A stretch of 64,000 nucleotides of DNA. Source: Hymenopus coronatus (taxonomy: Eukaryota; Arthropoda; Insecta; Mantodea; Hymenopodidae). The stretch spans positions 71,053,696 through 71,117,695 of the forward strand of contig CM060884.1 of NCBI GenBank assembly GCA_030762935.1, in the 5' to 3' direction. Shown piece after piece: positions 56,853 through 64,000 of this stretch (its first letter is position 1; every line of letters begins with the position of its first letter). A program made the translations under genes and the position numbers. The notes under the pieces were generated by a model, which was not told the DNA's origin, did no database searches, and was given only the letters and a program-made list of their open reading frames with translations.

Positions 56853-58095
56853 GTCCAACTGCCATTGCTAGTTAAGTTTGCTTGTGTTCTCTTCTCTGGT
56901 GGCGAAATGATGAACTTCTTAACTAAGCTGTCTACTAGCGGGATTTCAAAGTTTATTAGGTGATCTTTGTTTTTCCATATGAGGATGTTTTCCAGGTTGT
57001 GAGTTCTGTGTGTCCTGACATGGTTTTTAGCAATTTTGGATTTGGATCTAGGTTATGGTTTTCTTTCCAGAAATGAAATACTACTGCCGATTTATCTTCT
57101 TGTTTAATTTTTAGGTTTCTAAAGTGCTCTTTGGATCTGATTTTTAAACTTCTCCTTGTTTGTCCAATGTAGAACTTTTCACAATTTGTGCATTTAATTT
57201 GATATATTCCTGATCTATTTTCTGGAAGAATTTCATCTTTTATTTTTGAACTTGGTAACTTTATGACAGAAAATCTGTTTATTGGAGCCAGGGTGATGTC
57301 TTGTTCTTTGAAAATTTTTTTGAATTTCCTGTTGTTAGGGTAGTTATGACAGCTACCACCCATTACCACACAAACATGCAGTAATAAACAGCCTCACACA
57401 TAGATTAATAAATGCACCAATGAGCACAATCGAATTCAACAAAGAGCTAAAGACCATAATTCAAACAGCGGAACAAAATGGATACAGCAAGAACCTTGTA
57501 TACAAGAAACTCGACAAAGCAAAGCAGAAAAAAAAACCCATAAAGAAATAACTACCCTAACAACAGGAAAAGACGATAACAACAAATTCAAAAAATTCAC
57601 TTATCACTCCCCGAGCATTTAGAAAATTAAAAAAAATCTTCAAAGAACAAAACATCACCCTGGCTCCAATAAACAGATTTTCTGTCATAAAGTTACTAAA
57701 TTCAAAAATAAAAGATTAAATTCCTCCAGAAAATAGATCAGGAATATATCAAATTAAATGCACAAATTGTGAAAAGTTCTACACAGGACAAACAAGGAGA
57801 AGTTTAAAAATCAGATCCAAAGAGCACTTTAGAAACCTAAAATTGAAACAAGATAAATCGGCAGTAGCATTTTATTTCTGGAAAGAAAACCATAACCTAG
57901 ATCCAAATCCAAAATTGCTAAAAACCATGTCAGGACACACAGAACTCACAACCTGGGAAAACATCCTCATATGGAAAAACAAAGATCACCAGTAAACTTT
58001 GAAATCCTGCCAGTCGACAGCTTAGTTAAGAAGTTCATCATTTCACCACCAGAGAAGAGAACACAAGCAAACGCAACCAGCAATGGCAGTTGGAC

Positions 58096-58145
58096 CCATG
58101 AGGTTGAAAATGGAAGCATAGGCTTCCGAAACTAGTTCCTCATAA
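58096..58145 (+). ncRNA. Hammerhead ribozyme-like motif, U3/A8 core
   Basis: Core TTGAAAA (58104-58110), stem II GGAAGC/GCTTCC, GAAA (58128-58131), CTAG, then TT where the partner has UC. Stem I TGAGG/CCTCA is kept. Confidence 0.6.
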
Positions 58146-58197
58146 TAAGAATGTAAGTGACGTAGTGTTAAAAAACCAACTCAACAAATTAATATCA

Positions 58198-58427
58198 CTA
58201 CATTTTTTCTTAAGTAAGTTTTTGCCTATCTCTTATGGTTTACCAGTTATGCAAAATAAATATATTTTCAGAGGCTATTCCTAGAAAATTGAAGATATAT
58301 ATTTTATTTGCCATGTATATATCTTAAATATAAGAGATTTTAATCAACATCGTTACAGCTATTTTTGGGTACAATACAATACCTTCTCTATACACTATGT
58401 GTATAGTACATGTAGAGAAAGTAAAAA
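58198..58427 (+). repeat. Rep-1 repeat 3' part
   Basis: Resumes at ctacattttttcttaagtaa and ends at the palindrome cactatgtgtatagtac with gagaaagtaaaa. Confidence 0.85.
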
Positions 58428-58594
58428 ATAGGAGCAAAGACTTTTTGATTTGCCCTTGTATGTATGTATGTATGAATGTTAGTTACTCCTAGATAACGGA
58501 GAGTGACAGCTGGGATTTGTACATGTGGTTGCTCTAACCATTGTGACAAGTTGCCGGTATGACATTCTATCCTGCTGGTTCTAACACAAAAGAC
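58428..58594 (-). other. IntS4: Probable INTS4 3' UTR, start
   Basis: 167 bp directly after the stop on the minus strand, with a (TGTA)n tract at about 58468-58482. No AATAAA is seen before the Rep-1 boundary, so the transcript may end inside Rep-1. Confidence 0.4.
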
Positions 58595-59095
58595 TTAAAT
58601 GCCTCTCTTGACTGGTTTGGGCGAGACACACACTTTAACAGGCTTGCAGAGATCTATTACACAAGGATCGCCATCAGTCCTGCCAATGCCTGATCCGCCG
58701 CCCTTTCTTCCTGATAGCCCAGTGCCATGTCCTAGACCACTCTCCACGTCCGTAAGATCCAGAGCCAGACTGATGTCGATGGTGCAGGCCTCTGTCCAGA
58801 CCTGATGTGACACCAGCACTGTTGTCAACAATCTGAAGTCATTGTCACATGTTTCGGTGGCTACGCTGATTTTATTGTCATCTGATCTGAGCAGGGGTCT
58901 GAAATCTGAATGTTTTGGTATGATGAGCTGCGTTTGCTGGTCGGGATATTTCACTTTGACACGTAATGTTGCCGTGTTGCGTACGTTGCACAGATCAGCG
59001 TCTAAAGGCACTCCCATGACAAGTCCTGCAGTAAACTTTAAAGCTGCATCCACCTCTCCGGTAGGTTCCGTGATGACTGCTGTAGACATATGCAC
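58595..59095 (-). CDS. IntS4: IntS4 last exon with stop
   Basis: The acceptor on the minus strand is tttgtcctgcag, and the exon begins VHMSTAVITEP. TAA is at 58597-58595. Higher GC than the surroundings fits a conserved coding exon. Confidence 0.88.
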   Translation of the reverse strand: MHMSTAVITEPTGEVDAALKFTAGLVMGVPLDADLCNVRNTATLRVKVKYPDQQTQLIIPKHSDFRPLLRSDDNKISVATETCDNDFRLLTTVLVSHQVWTEACTIDISLALDLTDVESGLGHGTGLSGRKGGGSGIGRTDGDPCVIDLCKPVKVCVSPKPVKRGI

Positions 59096-62000
59096 CTGCA
59101 GGACAAATCAATGCTAAGCTTTACGAGAAACAAAGGGTGCAAGTTTACGCACTAAAAATTATTATACTTCCAGTATTGGACATGATGCCGACGTTTCATA
59201 CAGTTTATGTTGAGCTGCTTCTGGGTAGTGTCCAGAGAAGTTCAACATAAACTGTGCGAAACATCGGCAAAAACATGAGCTACAAGACAACATGGCCAAT
59301 ATTTGAAGCAGCCACCAATATATTAGATAACGGCCATGGAAGTCCATGAATTTACTAAAAAGTATTGATTTAGGTGCTTAAAATAGGCTCACTAACCCTT
59401 GTGTTTAGACTCTAAAAAATTTAAAAAAAATGTAATAATACTAATAATCTGTGTTCCATACACTACATCTAACAATTATTGTTAATAAGCTTATTCTTCT
59501 ATCTACTTCATGCTAATTGAGATAAACATTAGCAGAAACGTCTTATTACTTGTTCCTTATAAGCCACTATGGCATTGAAATCCATTTCTTTGTATGGCCA
59601 GGAGTTGACAAGTTCCAGTATGACATTAAAACTGAAAAAAATAACAAGGGATATCTCGAAAACAGTCTCTCCAGGAAAAAAATGCCTATGACATAAATTG
59701 TGTGTTTTAAGGAGCTGTACATTTATTTGTGTAGCAAGTGTTTGTCTATATCTTGCGGTTTACCAGTTATGCAAAATTCAGAATAATTCATCCAGAATAA
59801 AGAAGTCATTAGAGGCTATTCCCAGAAAATTCAAGATATACATTTTATTTGTTATGTAAATATCTTTAATATACAGTGTTTTAATCAAAATCGTTAGAGC
59901 CATTTTGAGAAAATAAAAAATTCCAAAAGTTTTTTCATGTAAAAGGTAGTTGGGTGTGAGGGATTTTCTTGAAAATCTTTGTGTTGCATCCTTTGAAGAT
60001 ACTGAACTTAAATACAGTGTATGGTATTAACAGACTTTTCGTTTTTGAGCTATGCTTCCCACACACACATGACATGGATATTTTTTTAAAAATGATTTTT
60101 TTTGGATTCAGGGGGTCTCTAAACATGTTTTTCCGATGAAATCTCAGTATCAAATTTTTGGGTATAATACAAATACCTCCTCTATCCACTATGTGCATTA
60201 TACATATGGGCTAGAGAAAGTAAAAAGACTAAAACAGTGATGTACACAATTTAATGAACTTAACACATAACTAACAAACACTGATGTGTCCCAACCACAT
60301 GATTTTCTCTTTCTGTTCAGCAAACAAACTATTCTACAAAGATTCTTTTATCTACATAATGCTAATTAAGATAAACATAATCAGAAATTGTCTTATTGCT
60401 TAGTTCCTTGTAAGTGAATGAGAAATAAGAGCATACAGTATGCTAAAACAATAGTCAACACTTTTAAAAGCCATTGCTATGTGATTGTCTCTGAAATTTG
60501 GTTCTCTTTCCATGGCTAGGAGTAAAACAAGAGATAGGAAATGGATGAGGGCTTCCCAATTGAGAAAAGTTTGAAGTATTTTAAAATTGAAACCCATAAC
60601 AGGTAATATCTCTGTGATGGTTAGATCTATATACATATAAAAATCTGATGTGTTCCATTCACATGACTTTCTCTACATTGCTGTAACAAATTATTATTAA
60701 AAACATATTTTTCTGTCTACTTTATGATAATCGAGATAAACATTAGCAGAAATTGTCCTTATTACTTACTTTCTTGTAAGTAGAAGGGGAATACACGACT
60801 AAAACGATAGTAAAATATTTTAAAAGGTGGTTGCCATGTGGTTAAAATCTGTTTCTATGCAGGGCAAAGAGTTTACAACTTTCCATGTGAGAAAAATTTT
60901 AAATATTTTGAATCTGAAACAAATAACAAGGAATATATAAAAAATGGTCAATTCCACGGAAAAAACTGTAAATGACATAAATTGTGTGTTTTAACGTGAT
61001 CTACATTTTTTGTGTAGTAAGTTTTTGTCTACCTCTTACAGTTTACCAGTTATGCAAAATTCATTCAGAATAAAGAGGTCTTTAGAGGCTATTCTCAGAA
61101 AATTCAAGATATACATTTTATTTGCTGTATAGCTATCTTTAATATATGGTATTTTAATCAAAATCGTTATAGCCATTTTTGAGAAAATTAACATTTTTGA
61201 AATTTTTTCCATGTAAAGGGTAGTTTGGGGTGGGGGAACTTAAATACCAAGATTGGTATTTCACTGATTTTTTGTTTTTGAGTTATTGTATTCACACACA
61301 CACACACGGACCTTTTTCTACAAATGTTTTTTTTGGATATAGGGGGCCCTAAAACATATATTTCCGGTGAAATCTCGGTATAAAATTTTTAGGTGAAGTG
61401 CAATACCTTCTTTATACACTATGTACATAGTACGTGTAGTCAAAGTAAGAAGTATATGACATAAATTGTGTGTTTTAACAAGCTTTTCATTTTTTGTAGG
61501 GTAGGTTTTTGTCTTTCTCTTATAATTTAACATTTATGCAAAAGTCATTCAAAATGAAGAGGACTTCCTGGGCTATTCCCAAGAAATTCAGAATATACAT
61601 TTTATTTGCTACATAAACATCTTTAACATACAGATATTAAATTTCAATTATATTATAATTAGCTCCATAGTTGAGGATGTCTTCAAGGAAGGTGAAACAA
61701 ATTGTTCTAAAAGAAAACAAGATTTGTGAAACATAAGAGTGTTTATGTTGAATCATTGTTGGTTAGTTAATTATAATTATCTCGCTTTACAGTGTGAGAA
61801 TTCCAATAAATAATATATTATTGTGTATAAACTTTAATATTTAACCAACTTTTGGTTTTTGAGTTTTTGCTGCTATACACAATTTTTTTTTCTAAAAAGG
61901 CTTTTTTACTTTCTCTATATGTACTAAGTACATAGTGTATAGAGAAGGTATTGTATTGCACCCAAAAATTCTATAGTGAGATTTCACCGGAAATATATAT

Positions 62001-63083
62001 TTTGAGACCCCCTGAAACCAAAAAAAAGCATTTTTAGAAAAGTGTTTGTGTGTGTCTGTGGACAGCATAGGTCAAAAATGAAAAGACCATTAAAAACCAA
62101 ACTTGGTATTTAAGTTTGGTATCTTCCAAGGATGCGACACGAAGATTTTCAAGAAAATCCCCCCCACCACAAACTACCCTTTACATGGAAAAAAATGCGA
62201 AAACTTTGATTTTCTTAAAAATGGCTCTTAACAATTTTGATTAAAGTCTTGTATATTTAAGATATTTACTTGACAAATAAAATGTATATCTTAAATTTTC
62301 TGAGAATAGCCTTTGAAGACTACTTTATTTTGGATGAATTTTAGAGATGTTTGCATAACTGCTAAACCATAAGAGATGGACAAAAACTTACCACACAGAA
62401 AATGTAGAGCACATTAAAACACACAATTTATGTTATATTCATTTTTTTCGTAGAGTTGATCGTTTTTAAGATATTCTTTGTTTTTATTTTCAGCTTTGAA
62501 CAACCTATACTTTTCTCATAGAGAAATTTGTCAATTACTTAAACCTATGGTACTCCCTTATTTCGCTTCTACTTACAAGGAAGCAAGTAATAAGACTATT
62601 TCTGCTAATGTTTTCTCAATTTGCATGAAGTAAATAGAAGCTTAAGCTTTTTAACAATAATTTGTTGCAGAGATGTAGAGTAAGTTATGTGAATGGAACA
62701 CATCAAATTTTTTATTTAGAAGCCCTCAAAACATATATTTCCAGATAAATCTCAATATCAAATTCTTGGGTGGAATACAATACCTTCTCCATCTACTATG
62801 GTTTATCCCAATTAATGTGAAGAATAAGCTTTTTTAAGAATATGTGGTTTGTTAAACAATGAGTAGAGAATGTAACACATCATATGAGAATAGCCTGACT
62901 CTCATGAAAGTGTGATAACTTACAGCAGTGTTTGGACGTGGAGGTGGCGCAGGTGATGAAACCTGAAGTAGTGGCAGTAAACATCTTGCAACAGGTCCTG
63001 GTCTCGTATCTTCCAGCTGACTCATCTCTTTGAAAACAGAAGCTGTAAACAGTTCTGGCTGCAAGTCCTGCTCACTTAGATAT
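58595..63083 (-). CDS. IntS4: Integrator complex subunit 4, C-terminal two exons
   Basis: INTS4 is a scaffold of the nuclear Integrator complex and helps hold the INTS9-INTS11 cleavage module that processes snRNA 3' ends and attenuates Pol II. The exons at 62924-63083 and 58595-59095 join in phase 0 and encode 219 residues. Visible family features are FTASVFKEMSQLED, the start of the C-terminal beta-sandwich (EVDAALKFTAGLVMGVPLDA), VKYPDQQTQLIIPKHSDFRP, VWTEACTIDISLAL and the terminal CKPVKVCVSPKPVKRGI. Compared with the vertebrate protein there is a Gly-rich insert (about SGRKGGGSGIG). The gene is about 960 residues in vertebrates, so most of it lies to the right of the window. Confidence 0.85.
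59160..59345. mobile_element. Small PLE-like foldback in the IntS4 intron
   Basis: gccgacgtttcatacagttt and its inverted partner aaactgtgcgaaacatcggc flank a centre of about 40 bp. Each arm holds a decayed hammerhead-like end (CAGAAG or CAGAGA ... GAAAC). It starts only 65 bp from the exon. Confidence 0.55.
59446..60224 (+). repeat. Rep-1 repeat, plus, near full length
   Basis: Runs from aataatctgtgttccatac to ctagagaaagtaaaa with all internal blocks. Confidence 0.85.
60280..60642 (+). repeat. Rep-1 5' half, plus
   Basis: Blocks from cacatgattttctctttctg to aatatctctgtgatgg. It stops where the next copy begins. Confidence 0.75.
60643..61447 (+). repeat. Rep-1 repeat, plus, near full length
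   Basis: From tctgatgtgttccattcaca to the palindrome cactatgtacatagtacg. It is one of the cleanest copies. Confidence 0.85.
61448..61907 (+). repeat. Rep-1 middle part, split by a PLE pLTR
   Basis: 61448-61645 and 61840-61905 are consecutive Rep-1 blocks. 61660-61840 between them matches the PLE pLTR at 39720-39830 in inverse orientation. Confidence 0.7.
61908..62716 (-). repeat. Rep-1 repeat, minus, near full length
   Basis: From ttactttctctatatgtact to tatgtgaatggaacacatca. It is adjacent to plus-oriented copies, so the intron holds both orientations. Confidence 0.85.
62717..62815 (+). repeat. Rep-1 3' end fragment, plus
   Basis: Block aaaacatatatttccag to gaatacaataccttctcc and a decayed palindrome. 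Confidence 0.75.
62924..63083 (-). CDS. IntS4: IntS4 penultimate exon
   Basis: The acceptor is atttatttcag, then 1 nt plus 53 codons (YLSEQDLQPELFTASVFKEM ... PPPRPNTA) to a donor GTAAGT at 62923-62918. FTASVFKE-LED-PG-VAR is the recognisable INTS4 segment. Confidence 0.85.
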
Positions 63084-63135
63084 CTGAAATAAATACTTTT
63101 ATGTAAACATTTCAAAAGTTATATATTACTTATTA

Positions 63136-64000
63136 CGAGGGCTGTTCCAGAAGTACATGACTTGATGTATAGATCTTCAAGCTAGCTTTCTACACAGCTT
63201 AAGTTGTACATTAAATAATAATCAATAATTATAATAATAATGAGGCCAACTAATGGTCTCAATATGGCACCATAGGTGATGATACCGATGATAATTGGAA
63301 TGAAGATGCAGCGCTGGTGGAATGCAATAATGGGGGAAATCAGAGAACCCAGAGAAAACCTGCCACTGCTCTGCTTTGTCCACCACAAATCCCAAATGCA
63401 TTTGCCTGGGATCGAAAGTGTGCAAGCTAACAGACATTTCAAAAAATGTTGTACATCACATAGTGACTGAAAATTTGGGCATATGTGCAAGATGAGTGCC
63501 ACCTTTGCTCATATTCAACAAAAACAGCAATCACGAGGATGTTTCAACTGAATGTTTCATCACAATAAAGCTGAATTTTTGCATCACTTCACACCTGAGA
63601 TGAAGGAACATTTGAAAGGGCAATTGGCTCCAAAGAAGGCAAAGCAACCAATGGTAAATATTATGCAAACTTGTTGCAGCATTTGAGTGATGAAATCAAG
63701 CAAAAAAAGGCCCCCTTTAATGAAAAAGAAAGTTTTGCTTCATCAAGACATTGCACAGCTCACATATCCATTATCATCAGGGCCAAAATCGATGAATTGC
63801 CTCCTCATGCACCCTATTTGCCAGATTTAACTCCCTCTGATTATTTTCTGTTTCCAAACTTGAAGAAATGGCTTGGTGGTAAATGAATTTGTCAACAATG
63901 AACAATGTCTGCAGTTGATGGCTATTTTGCAGACCTCAACAGTTCTCACTATAAACACGGTATCAAAGCTATTGAACATCACTGGGAAAAATGTATCAAG
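63136..64000 (+). pseudogene. Mariner-like transposon, runs off the right edge
   Basis: A TA-flanked end cgagggctgttccagaagta starts at 63136. After a SINE insertion the plus strand encodes FLHHFTPEMKEHLKGQ, LQHLSDEIKQK, KVLLHQDIAQLTYP (HQD with the second catalytic Asp), ELPPHAPYLPDLTPSDYFLF and LKKWLGGK, then NITGKNVS at the edge. The N-terminal domain and GDE block are absent and frames shift. It is probably internally deleted. Confidence 0.8.
63233..63456 (-). mobile_element. tRNA-derived SINE (family B), truncated head
   Basis: Minus strand GATTTGTGGTGGACAAAGC and GGTGCCATA match the body of the copy at 26808-27058. The inner A/B boxes are partly lost. Inserted in the mariner. Confidence 0.8.

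Larger units (their letters stand above)
56706..58197 (+). mobile_element. PLE foldback inserted in Rep-1: RT end, GIY-YIG, two hammerheads
   Basis: The plus strand 57358-58140 encodes HPLPHKHAVINSLTHRL (end of the RT region), TLAPINRFSVIKL, RSGIYQIKCTNCEKFYTGQT and FYFWKENHNLDPNPKLLKTM. The minus strand 57369-56956 repeats the nuclease and tail with IYQIKCTNCEKFYIGQTRRS intact. Inverted ends share gttgagttggttttttaac. A ctacattttt duplication flanks the insertion at 56696 and 58198. The RT palm is missing, so it cannot move by itself. Confidence 0.9.

Noticed and set aside
58599..59117. Plus-strand frames opposite the INTS4 last exon
   Set aside because: They mirror the conserved minus-strand coding exon.

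Overview
The window comes from a large, AT-rich, intron-containing arthropod genome, most likely an insect. The evidence is spliceosomal GT/AG introns, two conserved animal genes, and a dense mix of Penelope-like elements (PLEs), LINEs, tRNA-derived SINEs and mariner, Tc1-like, hAT-like and piggyBac-like DNA transposons. I cannot name the species.

Only two host genes can be supported, and they converge. On the + strand, the last six exons of a GLD2-type cytoplasmic poly(A) polymerase run from 3663 to 19878. All junction phases fit and give 293 residues plus a stop. The N-terminal exons are not visible and probably lie upstream of the window. On the - strand, the last two exons of Integrator complex subunit 4 lie at 62924-63083 and 58595-59095, with the rest of that gene beyond the right edge. 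About 38.7 kb separates the two stop codons, and I find no host gene in it.

Layout: 1-3662 is upstream sequence with LINE tails. 3663-19878 is gld2, whose introns hold PLEs, SINEs, LINEs and copies of an unclassified repeat (called Rep-1 here) of about 0.8-0.9 kb with a terminal palindrome. 19879 to about 22620 is a probable long 3' UTR. 23.8-31.2 kb holds a piggyBac-like deletion element, LINE remains and a stack of nested insertions (LINE, Tc1-like element, hammerhead foldback). 31.8-43 kb is mainly PLE fragments and internally deleted mariners. 43.5-46.5 kb holds a retroposon with a 16-bp target duplication, a deletion mariner and SINEs. 46.9-49.3 kb is a satellite with a 31-33 bp unit. 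49.7-58.4 kb holds a hAT-like element, PLE foldbacks, a LINE and a mariner. 58.6-63.1 kb is the INTS4 3' end with an intron made mostly of Rep-1, and the right edge is a mariner that continues out of the window.

The most striking signal is a set of about 26 hammerhead ribozyme-like motifs in the terminal repeats (pLTRs) of the PLEs, on both strands and often one in each arm of a foldback. Hammerheads in PLE pLTRs are known. What deserves a second look is a recurrent core in which positions 3 and 8 change together from C-G to U-A, stem III sequences that differ between subfamilies but are usually self-complementary, and the number of head-to-head foldback copies.
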